64,000 nucleotides of DNA from Klebsiella pneumoniae (GCA_945862145.1 CAMAXE010000024.1:1-64000); one strand, 5' to 3'. Positions 1 to 9,374 are shown, numbered from the stretch's first letter. Notes: generated from the sequence alone by a model not told the origin. Numbers and translations are program-made.

Positions 1-557
1 AACGCCCAGCCGGTCTGCCAGTCCGTCTGGGTAACGGACGTGACCTGATCAGGCGCAAAGTTGCAGCCGCCGGTGCAACCAAAGCTGCGCGAAACCCGCG
101 CTACCGAAAGGCCGGTGCTGGTGTAGACCAGCGTGGCGCCATCGTTAAACAGATAACCGAGGCGGGGTCCCACGGTGGTCGCAAACTTGGACGTGAACTT
201 GATCGGATCCTGATAGCTGAGGTCGCTGTCGATGTTGGTGGGCACACCGTTCAGGCGCTGATAGGTGGAGGTGTTCAAGTCGCGGATCTGCGCCTCCGCG
301 CTCAGTCCTAGCACCCAGCGCGCGGTCAGCAAGACGTCATCGCCCCCCGAGATCGAGAAGAGGCCGCCGTCGGTGTCGGTTTTAGTGGAAAAGGCATAGG
401 TCGGATCGCTGGGGATTTCGAGGCCATCGTCTTGGCCCGCCACGTAGCCAAGTCCTAGGCCCAAATAGGCGCCGCCGTAGGGCGCTGCATGGACCGCCGC
501 AACAGCACCAAGACTGAACGCGAGCAGGGCGAGCGGCAGGGCAGACAATGTCGACAT
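1..557 (-). CDS. Outer-membrane beta-barrel (porin-family) protein, 3' end outside window
   Basis: The reverse strand reads open from an ATG at 557 to the window edge, about 185 codons. It begins with a clear Sec signal peptide (hydrophobic core rich in Leu/Ala, likely cleavage after VHA at residue ~24). The mature part starts APYGGAYLGLGLGY, the Gly/aromatic alternating pattern typical of the first strand of OmpA/OmpW/Omp25-type eight-stranded barrels, followed by further amphipathic strands such as TVGPRLGYLF. A CTGGC motif near residue 165 could form a loop disulfide. The protein is cut off, so size and exact family cannot be given. It is transcribed away from the YcnI-like gene at 828. 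Barrel class is well supported; function is unknown. Confidence 0.7.
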   Translation of the reverse strand, partial: MSTLSALPLALLAFSLGAVAAVHAAPYGGAYLGLGLGYVAGQDDGLEIPSDPTYAFSTKTDTDGGLFSISGGDDVLLTARWVLGLSAEAQIRDLNTSTYQRLNGVPTNIDSDLSYQDPIKFTSKFATTVGPRLGYLFNDGATLVYTSTGLSVARVSRSFGCTGGCNFAPDQVTSVTQTDWQTGWA

Positions 558-827
558 GCAATAAAACCTCATCTTGCGGGGGCCGACGCTGGGCCGTGTA
601 TCGGAAGGATAAAGCGGCTCCCTGATCGACACCAGCGGAGGCATGCTTGGCGCTCGTAAATCTGCGCATTGACTGGATGCATGCCGATGCGCACGTGGCT
701 GCTGCGAGCGAGCGTTGCATCCACGAGGCATGTAGCGTACGGTTGAATTGAGATCCGCTGCTGCCGTTGCTGATCCAAGCAATGATTATTTGCTTTGTTT
801 TATCACACCTATTCAGGACATTAAACG
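558..827. other. Intergenic region between divergent outer-membrane and YcnI-like genes
   Basis: Spacer between two divergently transcribed genes. The half nearest 827 is AT-rich and must hold the promoter of the YcnI-like gene. I see no convincing -35/-10 pair and no coding potential that makes sense on either strand. Confidence 0.4.
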
Positions 828-1400
828 ATGTTACTGTTTTCAAGCCACGGTATTAATATTTTGGCAGATGTATATCTGAAATTTTTCAGAGTTATTTTCT
901 GCTTTATTAAAATAATCTCTCTACCGGCTGCCCTTTTAATTGGCATTCTGTGTCACGCAACTAGTGTGCATGCCCATGCAACGGTGAGCCTCCCTAGTAA
1001 GAATGCTAACGCAGGAAAGATTGGCAGGTTTACCCTGACTATTCCGCATGGCTGTGGAGAAGGGCTAGCAACCGATCGAATCGTTTTAACACTCAGCCGG
1101 AAATGGTTGGACGTTCAGCCTGTGACAGTGGAGGGCTGGACTACAGAAATTGTTCGCACTGCATCAAATGGTTGGGAATTGACTTGGACCGCAACTGCTG
1201 GTGGTCTTCCAAATACCACTTCTGGGAGCTTCCCGATTGAGGTGCGTTGGCCAAGGGTCGCGAGTATTTATAACACTCCTACGACTCAGTACTGTGGTGA
1301 TAAGGTCATGGTTTGGGCAGATAAATTCTATGACTCTGCAGATGGATCTCACCCATATCCAGCAGCTTATCCAGTTCCGCGAATCAATATCCGGGATTGA
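828..1400 (+). CDS. YcnI-like DUF1775 periplasmic (copper-associated) protein
   Basis: 190 residues. A long hydrophobic N-terminal segment (residues ~18-48) ends in VHA, and the mature protein would begin with His (HATVSLPS). DUF1775/YcnI proteins bind Cu(II) through exactly this N-terminal His plus a Glu and a Trp; a conserved-looking GWTTEI segment and several Trp follow. The DUF1775 hallmark pattern FTLTIPHGC...AT..I is present at residues ~65-82. In other bacteria the domain sits with PCuAC, CopC or CopD genes; none is adjacent here. The gene is clearly more AT-rich than its surroundings, suggesting acquisition from another source. The start is uncertain because no good ribosome binding site precedes 828 and the cytoplasmic leader is long. 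Confidence 0.72.
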   Translation: MLLFSSHGINILADVYLKFFRVIFCFIKIISLPAALLIGILCHATSVHAHATVSLPSKNANAGKIGRFTLTIPHGCGEGLATDRIVLTLSRKWLDVQPVTVEGWTTEIVRTASNGWELTWTATAGGLPNTTSGSFPIEVRWPRVASIYNTPTTQYCGDKVMVWADKFYDSADGSHPYPAAYPVPRINIRD

Positions 1401-1574
1401 GGAATTTCTGGAAAACAAAAGAGGAGTTGATCGGAAAAGTATCGCCAATCGAGTTGTCACAAAAAAGGAAAGAGCAGAGGCCCTATGGCTCAGCATAGTT
1501 TGATGCCAGATTTGAAGGGCTTGTTTCCTCCCAACGAATAACTTGAGAAAAATGCGAGATCGACATTTTATCCA
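1401..1574. other. AT-rich intergenic spacer
   Basis: This continues the low-GC composition of the upstream YcnI-like gene and ends abruptly where the high-GC GIY-YIG gene begins. No gene or strong terminator is seen. Confidence 0.35.
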
Positions 1575-1844
1575 ATGGGCTGGCACGTTTACCTTCTGCG
1601 CTGCTCGGACCGCACTCTTTATGCCGGCATCACCACGGACCTCGAGCGTCGGGTCGCGGAGCACAACGCCGGCAGGGCGGGCGCAAAATATACCCGCGGC
1701 CGTCGCCCGGTAACGCTCGCCTGGAGCGAGCCGGTTGCCGACCGGGCGGCGGCTAGCCGACGCGAGCATGCGGTCAAGCGTCTGGGCCGGGAATCCAAGG
1801 AGGAACTCGTCGCGGCGGGGCAGTGCAGCCCGCAGGATGCTTAG
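1575..1844 (+). CDS. GIY-YIG domain protein (UPF0213/YhbQ-like)
   Basis: 89 residues, the usual size of stand-alone GIY-YIG proteins. The GIY-equivalent strand is VYLLRC (residues 5-10), the YIG-equivalent is LYAGIT (15-20), and the family Arg/His pair occurs as [10 protein letters not shown] conserved KYTRGRRPV segment and a late Glu (RREHAVKRL) complete the nuclease fold. Members of this group are small predicted structure-specific endonucleases of uncertain cellular role. The start at 1575 fits the domain edge exactly, but no strong Shine-Dalgarno sequence is visible. It marks the return to high-GC sequence. Confidence 0.85.
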   Translation: MGWHVYLLRCSDRTLYAGITTDLERRVAEHNAGRAGAKYTRGRRPVTLAWSEPVADRAAASRREHAVKRLGRESKEELVAAGQCSPQDA

Positions 1845-2160
1845 CCGTCGCTGTCTTGCTGGCTTTTTTCGAGCAGGCGCAGCATCTGGACGCCCAGCCC
1901 ACGGTTGGTTTCGTTGAGGCGAAAGAACACTTTGAGGAGCGCGTCGGTTTGCCGATCGACGCCACGCGGCTGGGGATCGACGCCAGACTGTGGTCGCCCG
2001 CCGGCTGTTTCGTCCAAGAGTTCGCCAAGCGTCACGTGCAGCGCATCGGCAATACGCCACGCGCAGCCAACCGAGGGCTCCTGCAGATCTCGCTCAACCC
2101 GAGAGAGATTGTGCGTTGCCCTTCGTCACCCGGGCAGGCGACGGCAGCACAGCGTGCTGG
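1841..2160 (-). pseudogene. Decayed XRE/HTH_3-type transcriptional regulator
   Basis: The reverse frame closed at 1841 reads NLSRVERDLQEPSVGCAWRI then ADALHVTLGELLDE, which matches the second half of an XRE helix-turn-helix (recognition helix, then the conserved IADAL.V...L stretch) plus a 50-residue tail. The frame is stopped by TGA at 2126-2128, in the middle of the HTH. The neighbouring frame supplies GQRTIS up to a CTCTCT tract at about 2095-2103; removing one CT unit would join QRTIS to RVERDLQEPS. The most upstream helix is already degenerate. Inference: a regulator inactivated by dinucleotide slippage and further decay. It points away from the hypothetical gene that follows. Confidence 0.55.
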
Positions 2161-2166
2161 CCTTGT

Positions 2167-2478
2167 TTGCCGACTGACGATGACAGCAACGCTGCATCGG
2201 AGCGTATCCAAGGAGAACGTTGGGCCCTTGAACTGATGCGCTTCTATCGCGATTTTGGCCACGAGCCCCGCGCGCGGTTGTTACCGCTGGTGCTCCGCGA
2301 TGGCGTGGATGGCAAGCCGCTAAATACGGAGCGATTCACGGGGTTCCTCCACGTGCTGGACGCCATGCTCGCTTTTGCAGCGCGGCAGACCGATCTCGAT
2401 CGCTATGCTGCGGACCTCGATGCTGCGCACCAGCGCACTCTGGCGGCATGGGCAACCCTTAGTCGGCGGGACAACTGA
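2167..2478 (+). CDS. Conserved-looking hypothetical protein
   Basis: About 80-103 residues depending on the start. The convincing part begins near ERWALELMRFYRDFGHEP and runs through a mostly helical, Leu/Asp/Arg-rich sequence to the stop at 2478. TTG at 2167 allows the whole plausible coding stretch; ATG at 2236 is the alternative. Neither has a clear ribosome binding site. I do not recognise the family, and there is no signal peptide or membrane segment. It lies between the decayed regulator and the YgjP-like peptidase and might be co-transcribed with the latter. Confidence 0.5.
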   Translation: MPTDDDSNAASERIQGERWALELMRFYRDFGHEPRARLLPLVLRDGVDGKPLNTERFTGFLHVLDAMLAFAARQTDLDRYAADLDAAHQRTLAAWATLSRRDN

Positions 2479-2585
2479 CGCCGCCTGCACCGACCCTCGC
2501 GTTCACCGGGGCTGGCGCGCTACGATCAGGCTTGGTGGCCACTGCGCCGGTTGGTCCAGACTCGCTCGATTTCGCCCCGGATACG

Positions 2586-3344
2586 ATGACCCAAGATGCT
2601 CCGCTCCACCTCAGGCTAGACGATGGCAGGTGCGTTCCTTACCGGATCCGCGTCTCACGTCGCAGTCGGCGGGTTCGCCTGACGCTCACCCCGCGCGATG
2701 GGCTGGTGATGGTGACGCCGCCCGGTGTCCAGCGCGACTGGCTGGTCAAGCTGGCCAACGAGTGGCGCGGCTGGGTGAGCAAACAGATGGATCAGTTGGG
2801 GATCCTGCAACCCGATGAACTCTGCGTCCCCGAGGTCACGCTTCCCGAGCAGATTGCGCTGCCCGCGCTGGGCGAGACCTGGCATCTTTTGCAGCGCTTC
2901 GCACCCAATACCAGCGCGCGTGTTCGTCAGGGCGCCAACGCCACCCTCGTCTTGAGCGGGGATTGTCTCGATATTGCCGCCAGCCGTCGCGCACTGGAGC
3001 GCTGGCTGATGCGTCGTGCCAAGGAGGCGCTGCCGCCTATGCTGGCGGCAGTCTCGCGGCAAACGGGCCTCGTGTATCGCGGGATCAGCATCCGCGCCCA
3101 GCGCACGCGCTGGGGCAGTTGTTCCTCGCAGGGCGACATCTGCCTCAATTACCAGATCCTTTTTCTCACGCCGGAACTGGCGCGTCACGTGCTGCTCCAT
3201 GAGCTCTGTCATACGGTGCGGCTGGACCACTCACCGCGTTTCTGGCGCACCGTGGCCCGCTTTGAGCCCGAGCTCGACGCGCGTCGCGCCGAGATGCGCC
3301 GCTCGTGGTCCTATGTGCCGGCCTGGCTGCAGGCCGCGCGCTGA
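2586..3344 (+). CDS. YgjP-like (SprT/DUF45) zinc metallopeptidase
   Basis: 252 residues from ATG 2586, which fits the family better than in-frame TTG 2532. The DUF45/YgjP signature is complete: a basic YRIRVSRRSRRVRLTLTP start, then TRWGSCSSQG (residues ~174-183), the zinc motif HELCH (205-209), and LDHSPRFW downstream supplying the third-ligand region. The family is cytoplasmic and its substrate is unknown; the E. coli relative YgjP has the same architecture. The gene ends about 60 bp before nadA and could be read through into it, though the nadA leader has room for its own promoter. Confidence 0.88.
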   Translation: MTQDAPLHLRLDDGRCVPYRIRVSRRSRRVRLTLTPRDGLVMVTPPGVQRDWLVKLANEWRGWVSKQMDQLGILQPDELCVPEVTLPEQIALPALGETWHLLQRFAPNTSARVRQGANATLVLSGDCLDIAASRRALERWLMRRAKEALPPMLAAVSRQTGLVYRGISIRAQRTRWGSCSSQGDICLNYQILFLTPELARHVLLHELCHTVRLDHSPRFWRTVARFEPELDARRAEMRRSWSYVPAWLQAAR

Positions 3345-3405
3345 ATCGGGGCCCGCCGGGTGATGCTATGATCCACGACCTCCTGTCCGACGAGAGTCAT
3401 CGCCG

Positions 3406-4491
3406 ATGAGTGCCACCGATCCGATGCAGCTCGGTCAACTGGCCGCCGAAGCGGAGCTGGTGAAGGCGTTCTTGCGCAACAAGACACCGGTCGAGATGAG
3501 CCACCACGAGGTGGCCGAGTACAAGGCCCGTATCACTGCGCGACTCAATGAGCAGGATGCGGTACTCGTGGCGCACTACTACACCTCGCCCCACATCCAG
3601 TCGCTTGCCGAGGAAACCGGCGGTCTAGTGTCGGATTCCCTGCAGATGGCGCGCTTCGGCCACGATCACACCGCCACCACATTGGTGGTCGCTGGCGTGC
3701 GTTTCATGGGGGAGACGGCCAAGATCCTCACCCCGGCCAAGCGCGTTCTGATGCCCACCCTGGAGGCTACCTGTTCGCTGGATGTAGGCTGCCCCGTTGA
3801 TCTGTTCTCTGCCTTCTGTGACCAGCACCCCGACCGCACCGTAGTGGTCTACGCCAATACTTCGGCGGCGGTAAAAGCGCGCGCTGATTGGGTGGTCACA
3901 TCGAGTATCGCCCTCGAGGTGGTCGAGTACCTCAGCGGACGGGGCGAGAAAATCCTCTGGGCTCCTGACAAGTACCTCGGGTCGTGGGTGCAACGCGAGA
4001 CGGGCGCCGACATGCTGCTGTGGGACGGCTCCTGCATCGTGCACGAGGAATTCAAGGCACAGGGCATCGAGGACATGAGGCGTGTCTACCCGGATGCCGC
4101 CGTGTTGGTGCATCCCGAGTCGCCACAGGCCGTGATCGAGTTGGCGGATGCCGTGGGCAGCACCACTCAGATCATCGACGCCGCACGCACCCTGCCTAAC
4201 CGCCAGTTCGTAGTGGCCACCGACCAGGGCATTTTCTACCAGCTGAAAAAGCAGGTGCCCGACAAGGAATTCATCATCGCCCCCACGGCGGGGGAGGGCG
4301 CCACCTGCCGGAGCTGCTCGCACTGCCCGTGGATGGCCATGAACGATTTGCAGAGCCTGCTGTACTGCCTCGAGCATGGCAGTGGTGAGGTTCTGGTGTC
4401 TCCGGAGCTCTGCCAGAAGGCCGTGCGGCCGTTGCACCGGATGCTGAACTTCTCGAAGCAGCGCGCATTGGCCGTGAGCGGCAACGCCTAG
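3406..4491 (+). CDS. nadA: Quinolinate synthase (NadA)
   Basis: 361 residues, typical of NadA. The enzyme condenses iminoaspartate with dihydroxyacetone phosphate to quinolinate, an early step of NAD biosynthesis, using a [4Fe-4S] cluster. The three cluster cysteines expected for the family are seen at Cys123 ([11 protein letters not shown]), Cys210 (DGSC) and in the terminal [13 protein letters not shown] segment (residues 301-313). GETAKIL and the HYYTSP substrate motif are also intact. ATG 3406 directly follows a GA-rich leader. No nadB or nadC lies next to it, so the pathway is dispersed in this genome. Confidence 0.97.
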   Translation: MSATDPMQLGQLAAEAELVKAFLRNKTPVEMSHHEVAEYKARITARLNEQDAVLVAHYYTSPHIQSLAEETGGLVSDSLQMARFGHDHTATTLVVAGVRFMGETAKILTPAKRVLMPTLEATCSLDVGCPVDLFSAFCDQHPDRTVVVYANTSAAVKARADWVVTSSIALEVVEYLSGRGEKILWAPDKYLGSWVQRETGADMLLWDGSCIVHEEFKAQGIEDMRRVYPDAAVLVHPESPQAVIELADAVGSTTQIIDAARTLPNRQFVVATDQGIFYQLKKQVPDKEFIIAPTAGEGATCRSCSHCPWMAMNDLQSLLYCLEHGSGEVLVSPELCQKAVRPLHRMLNFSKQRALAVSGNA

Positions 4492-4548
4492 GGCAGGGCT
4501 TTTCCCCGGAGTTGATGGTGTCAAGCCACCGAGCCCGGCAGCCATTCG

Positions 4549-6030
4549 TCAGAGGTCTTTCATCTCCTGCTGCATATCGCGGATGTCGGTGATGCGCGCC
4601 TGTATGCCGGCCGTGGCGTGGAAGTCGTCGCGGGCCAGGTTCAACGCATAGCCGAGTTGCTTTTCTGCCTGCTCCAGAGCGCCGTTAAGGATGAAGTATT
4701 CGGCGCGCGCGCGATGCACATCTAGGATGTTCCCGGCCAGGCCGTGCGTCTCGGCGAGCGCGTACCAGACCTGCGGGTCGTCGGGGTGGTCCTCGGCGTG
4801 TTCCACCAGCAGCGTCTCTGCTTCTTGCGGTTTGCCCGCGCGTAGCAGGGCATCGGCGTAAAGCATCGTAAGCGGGTGGTTGCCCGGATTGACCGACAGT
4901 TGCTGCTGCAGGAGCACGACGGCGTCGCTGCTGCGTCCGGAGGCTAGATCGAGTTCTGCAGCCGCCAGCACCAATGGAATGCTGTTGGGGTAGTTTTTTT
5001 GCAGCGGTGCGAGCTCCGCGCGTGCCTCTTCGAATTCGCTGGTTCGCGTCAGCGCGAGCACCAGTCCGTAGCGGTTCCCCGGTGAGAGACCCTCATCGTT
5101 GGCGATCTCGGCGCGAAAGCGCTTGATCGCATAGCCGGGCGTTTCCTCGAAGCCGAGCCGCACACGCGCCTGCATGAAAGAGAAATCCGCACTGTCCTGC
5201 CTGCCGTCCTGCCGCTGGTTGCGCGCACGGTTCTTGGCGTCGGCGACGCGGCTTTCCGTAACCGGGTGCGAAAGCAGGAATTCGGGCGGGCGACGGGTGT
5301 TGTAGCGCATGGATTCGAGCATGCGCGAGAACATCCGCGGCATGCCGTTCGGGTCATAGCCCGCGCCCACCAGTGTCAGCATGCCCAACCGGTCGGCCTC
5401 GCGCTCGTTGTCGCGGCTGAAGCGTAGCTGTTGCTGCTGAATGGCTGCCTGGCCGGCCGCAATGGCTGCCATGCTGCTCTGGGAGCCCCCGCCGGCCGTC
5501 GCTGCCAGCACCAGAGAGCTCAGCAGGATCAGCGCGTTCGGTACGGCGTTGCGCTTTGCTTCTTCGACGCTCCGGGCGTAATGGCGCTGGCTGAGGTGCG
5601 CCAGTTCGTGGGCGATTACCGAGGCGAGCTCATCCTCATGCTGTGCAGCCAGCAACAGGCCGTTGTTCAGTCCCACCACCCCGCCCGGCACAGCAAAGGC
5701 GTTGAGTGTTTCGTTGTCGACGATGACCACATGCAGGCGCGCGTCGGTCAGTTCGCTGTGCGTTGCGAGGTCGAATACCACCTGCTCCAGGTAATCCTGC
5801 AGCAGCGCGTCCTCGACGGTCTTTACCTGCCCGCGGAACATGCGCAGCCAGGCGCCGCCCAGTTTGCGCTCGACCACCGGGGACACTGCCGCCGAAGAGG
5901 CATCGCCCAGCGAGGGCAGCTCGATATCAACGGCGGCTGCAGGCGTTGCAGCAAACGCCAGCAGGGTTGCTGCGGCAAGCAGGCTGCGGCGCAGGGCCGG
6001 TGTCGCGGCGGGGAAGGGCAGGGAGTACAA
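4549..6030 (-). CDS. bepA: BepA-like periplasmic M48 metalloprotease with TPR repeats
   Basis: 493 residues if started at TTG 6030 (AGGA about 10 nt upstream), close to the 487 of E. coli BepA (YfgC). A longer in-frame reading to 6219 would run into tusA and precedes the signal peptide, so it is rejected. Signal peptide at ~12-34. Zinc motif HELAHLSQRH at 141-150, third-ligand region NEREADRLGM further on, then a C-terminal half of tetratricopeptide-type helices. BepA acts in the periplasm as chaperone and protease in outer-membrane protein (LptD/BAM) quality control. It is divergent from tusA and probably monocistronic. Confidence 0.92.
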   Translation of the reverse strand: MYSLPFPAATPALRRSLLAAATLLAFAATPAAAVDIELPSLGDASSAAVSPVVERKLGGAWLRMFRGQVKTVEDALLQDYLEQVVFDLATHSELTDARLHVVIVDNETLNAFAVPGGVVGLNNGLLLAAQHEDELASVIAHELAHLSQRHYARSVEEAKRNAVPNALILLSSLVLAATAGGGSQSSMAAIAAGQAAIQQQQLRFSRDNEREADRLGMLTLVGAGYDPNGMPRMFSRMLESMRYNTRRPPEFLLSHPVTESRVADAKNRARNQRQDGRQDSADFSFMQARVRLGFEETPGYAIKRFRAEIANDEGLSPGNRYGLVLALTRTSEFEEARAELAPLQKNYPNSIPLVLAAAELDLASGRSSDAVVLLQQQLSVNPGNHPLTMLYADALLRAGKPQEAETLLVEHAEDHPDDPQVWYALAETHGLAGNILDVHRARAEYFILNGALEQAEKQLGYALNLARDDFHATAGIQARITDIRDMQQEMKDL

Positions 6031-6188
6031 CTCGTTGCGATCCTGGGAAAGGGATTGCTCGGTATCCGTCGCCCGGTTGGAGTGCGGCGCAGGAAAATAA
6101 TTCCATCGGCACCGACGCTCCCAGATGGCCGTGCACGAGGTCTCGCGAGCTATACTAGCATGCGATTTCCAGGGCTGAAGTACAGGCA

Positions 6189-6425
6189 ATGGGCGAGTCC
6201 ATTCATGAGGTCGACGCACGCGGACTCGGTTGTCCGTTGCCGCTGCTCAAGGCTAAGAAGGGCCTGAATGGCCTGCCCGGCGGCGGCTTGCTCCGTGTGC
6301 TTTCGACCGACGCAGGTTCGGTGCGGGATTTCCGCGTTTTCTGCGAGCAAAGCGGCGATGCGCTGCTCGAATCCACCGAGGCCGACGGCGCTTATGCCTT
6401 CCTGATCCGCAAGCGCTCGCCCTGA
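6189..6425 (+). CDS. tusA: TusA-family sulfurtransferase
   Basis: 78 residues, the TusA size. The defining CPxP motif is at residues 15-18 (RGLGCPLPLLKAKKGL), where the Cys carries the persulfide sulfur that is relayed in tRNA thiolation or general sulfur trafficking. The C-terminus FLIRKRSP completes the two-layer fold. It is followed 24 bp later by the M16 protease gene, so the two may be co-transcribed. Neighbours give no sulfur-oxidation context, so a generic sulfur-relay role is most likely. Confidence 0.93.
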   Translation: MGESIHEVDARGLGCPLPLLKAKKGLNGLPGGGLLRVLSTDAGSVRDFRVFCEQSGDALLESTEADGAYAFLIRKRSP

Positions 6426-6449
6426 CACCATCTTCCGCGCGGAGTACCC

Positions 6450-9344
6450 ATGCACGTCCTCTCAGCCCGTCTCCTGCCGTTCTTTGCCGTGATTGTACTG
6501 GCAGCCTGCGCCATCACCGCGCAGGCCCCGCCTGCCGTGGTGCGCAGCGAACTCGACAAGCGTGAGTACCGCTACCTCGAATTGCCCAATGACCTGCGTG
6601 TGATGCTGGTCTCCGACTCTGCTGCGGACAAGTCCGCTGCCAGCCTCCGCGTGCGGGCTGGCAGTGGAGATGACCCCGCCGACCGTCAGGGTCTGGCGCA
6701 CTTTCTGGAGCACATGCTGTTCCTGGGTACCGCCAAATATCCCGACTCGGACGAGTACCAGGATTTCATCAATGCCCACGGCGGTTCGCACAACGCCTAC
6801 ACCGCGGTGGATCACACCAATTTCTTCTTCGATATCGAGCCCGACAGCCTGGAGCCCGCACTCGACCGTTTCGCGCAGTTTTTCGTGGCGCCGCTGTTCA
6901 CGCCCGAGTATGTGCAGCGCGAGGCTAATGCGGTCGACTCCGAATACCGCATGGGTCTGAAGGACGACGCCCGACGCGAGTACGACGTGCTGCGCGAACT
7001 CGTGCAGCCCACACATCCGCTGGCTAAGCTGGCCGTGGGTAATCTGCAGACCCTGCGCCCGACCGAGGGCGACATCCGCGCCGAACTGCTGGCGTTTCAT
7101 GAGCGCCACTACTCTGCCAACCTGATGACCCTGGTGGTGCTCGGCAAGCAGCCGCTCGATCAGCTGGAGGCACTGGTGCGTCCGCGCTTCACGCCCATCG
7201 GGAACCGCAACGCCGCTGCGCTCGAGACGGTGCCGTCCATGTTTGCCGCCGGCCTGCTGCCGCTAGAGGTGCGCATTCGCCCCGAAAAGGAAACCCGCGA
7301 AATCGCGATGCTCTTTCCCGTCCCCTCGAGCCGCGAGCGTCCGGCAGCGAAACCGCTGGATTACATCGGTGACTTGCTGGGACATGAGGGCCCCGGAGGC
7401 CTGCTCTCGGTTCTGAAGGCCCGCGGTCTGGCCGAGGGCCTGAGTGCCGGCGCCGGCTTCGACCTCTTCGGGCAGGATGCATTCCAAGTGATGGTACAGC
7501 TCACCGCGAGCGGGCTCGTCGAGCGCGATGCGGTCGTGGCACTGGTGTTCAAAGCGATCACCCAGTTGCGCGAGGGTGGTGTGGAACCTTGGCGCTATCG
7601 CGAGCAGGCAGCGCTCGGTGATCTCGGTTTCCGGTTCAAGGAAAAGGGCAGCGCCAGCGCCAGCGTGATCGCCATTGCCAATGGACTGGCTGATTACCCC
7701 GTGGCCGACGTGCTGCGCGGGCCTTACCTGTATGCAGACTACGATGCGGCGTTTATCGGCAGTTACCTTGCACAACTGCGCCCCGACAACATGCTTCTCA
7801 CGGTCACCGAGCAGAGCCTGCAGACCGATCGCGAGAGCCGCTGGTTCAAGGCTCCCTACGCCACGCGCCGACTCGATGCGGCGGCCTTGGCCGAGGCTGC
7901 CGCAAAGGCCCCCTCGCTTGCGCTGCCCGCTCCCAATGAGTTCGTGCCGGACCGCGTGGCGACCAAGCGGCTCGCCGCCGGTGCGGGTGCGCGTCCGGTG
8001 GCCTTGGTCGATGAGCCGGGTTATCGGCTGTGGCATCTGCAAGACGCCGAGTTCCCCGGGCCGAAGGCCTCACTTTACGTACAAATGTTGTCGGTGCGTG
8101 CCACGGCTACCGCCCGCGATGCGGCGCTTGGCTCACTGTTCGCGATGTTGGTGCAGGACGATCTCAATGAGTTCGCTTACCCGGCCACGCTGGCCGGGTT
8201 GCAGTACGGCATCTCGCCATCCTCGCGCGGGCTGAGTCTCATGTTGGGCGGCTACGACCAGCGCATGGACGTGCTGCTCGACAAGATCCTGCGCTCGCTG
8301 CAGCGCAGCCGCTTTCCCGCCGAGCGCTTTGCCAGTCTCAAGACCGAGTTGCTGCGTGAGCTTGGCAACAGTGATCGGGAGCGTCCCTACACGCAGCTGA
8401 TCGACCGTCTGGGTAATACGATGGTCCGGCGCAGTTATACCGATGCGGAGCTCCGCGCGGCGCTGGCAGGCGCCACCGAACAAGACCTCGCGGATTTCGC
8501 CGCGGGGCTGCGTTCCGGCGCGGCTGTCGAGGTTCTGGCACACGGCAACCTGCGGGCCGATGAGGCGCGTGCGCTCGGTCTGAAAGTCCGCGATGTCCTG
8601 CGCGGTGAGCCGGGAGCGGCTGTGCCCGCTATCGAGGTGCTGGCTCTGCCGGGCGGCGAGTCGGTCCGCAGTGTCGCCATTGAACACCCCGATTCAGCGC
8701 TGCTGATGTACCTGCAGGGCAGCGCGCCCAGCGTGGCCGAGCGGGCCCGGGTCGCGCTCGCAGGCCAGGTGCTCGGGCCATCTTTCTTCAACGAGCTGCG
8801 CACCGAGCGCCAGCTGGGTTATGTGGTTTTTGCCCAGCCCTACCCGTTGGCACGCGTGCCTGGCCTGCTGCTCGGGGTGCAGTCGCCGGTGGCTGATCCG
8901 GCAGCGCTGGTGAAGGAGTTCGAGGCCTACCTCACCCGGCAATCCGACGCGCTGGGCAGTATGAGTGATGAGGTGTTCAACGGGCAGCGCATGGCCCTCG
9001 CGGCGCGGCTGCGCGAGAAACCCCGATCCCTCGCCGAAAAAACCGGGCGGCTGTGGTCAGATCTGGGGCTGGGCTCCAACAGTTTCGACGATCTCGAGCA
9101 GGTTGCACGGGAGGTCGAGGCGCTCGGGCGCGATAATTGGCTAGAGTGGTTCCGCAGCCGTATGGCCGGGGCGGATCGTCACGCGATGGTGCTCTACAGC
9201 ACCGGCGAGGCGCATCGGGCCAAGGCTTCAGTGCCACCACCCGGTCGACGCGTCGATGCAGCGGGACGTTGGAAGTCGAATGCCAAATACTACCGATTTG
9301 AATGGGCCCTGCCGACGCAGGATCCGGAGCGGGCACTACACTGA
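6450..9344 (+). CDS. Pitrilysin/insulinase-class M16 metallopeptidase, predicted lipoprotein
   Basis: 964 residues, the single-chain pitrilysin (protease III) size. Inverted zinc motif HFLEH at residues 84-88 in GLAHFLEHMLFLGT, followed by the family sequence SDEYQDFINAHGGSHNAYT and a downstream Glu in EANAVDSEY as third ligand. Four homologous M16 domains are expected, and the C-terminal R.ERQLGYVV motif is present. The N-terminus has a lipobox-like VLAAC with Cys20, suggesting a lipid-anchored periplasmic or outer-membrane form rather than the soluble periplasmic enzyme. GGAG ribosome binding site before ATG 6450. Confidence 0.93.
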   Translation: MHVLSARLLPFFAVIVLAACAITAQAPPAVVRSELDKREYRYLELPNDLRVMLVSDSAADKSAASLRVRAGSGDDPADRQGLAHFLEHMLFLGTAKYPDSDEYQDFINAHGGSHNAYTAVDHTNFFFDIEPDSLEPALDRFAQFFVAPLFTPEYVQREANAVDSEYRMGLKDDARREYDVLRELVQPTHPLAKLAVGNLQTLRPTEGDIRAELLAFHERHYSANLMTLVVLGKQPLDQLEALVRPRFTPIGNRNAAALETVPSMFAAGLLPLEVRIRPEKETREIAMLFPVPSSRERPAAKPLDYIGDLLGHEGPGGLLSVLKARGLAEGLSAGAGFDLFGQDAFQVMVQLTASGLVERDAVVALVFKAITQLREGGVEPWRYREQAALGDLGFRFKEKGSASASVIAIANGLADYPVADVLRGPYLYADYDAAFIGSYLAQLRPDNMLLTVTEQSLQTDRESRWFKAPYATRRLDAAALAEAAAKAPSLALPAPNEFVPDRVATKRLAAGAGARPVALVDEPGYRLWHLQDAEFPGPKASLYVQMLSVRATATARDAALGSLFAMLVQDDLNEFAYPATLAGLQYGISPSSRGLSLMLGGYDQRMDVLLDKILRSLQRSRFPAERFASLKTELLRELGNSDRERPYTQLIDRLGNTMVRRSYTDAELRAALAGATEQDLADFAAGLRSGAAVEVLAHGNLRADEARALGLKVRDVLRGEPGAAVPAIEVLALPGGESVRSVAIEHPDSALLMYLQGSAPSVAERARVALAGQVLGPSFFNELRTERQLGYVVFAQPYPLARVPGLLLGVQSPVADPAALVKEFEAYLTRQSDALGSMSDEVFNGQRMALAARLREKPRSLAEKTGRLWSDLGLGSNSFDDLEQVAREVEALGRDNWLEWFRSRMAGADRHAMVLYSTGEAHRAKASVPPPGRRVDAAGRWKSNAKYYRFEWALPTQDPERALH

Positions 9345-9374
9345 GCGGTGATTCGCCACTACCCGGCCGCCAGC

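Noticed and set aside
1164-2060. 298-codon minus-strand open frame.
   Set aside because: Antisense to the YcnI-like and GIY-YIG genes, both with recognisable families; Arg-rich translation.
4549-6219. BepA-like protein extended to ATG 6219.
   Set aside because: Extension would precede the signal peptide with 63 unrelated residues and overlap tusA; TTG 6030 gives the expected length.
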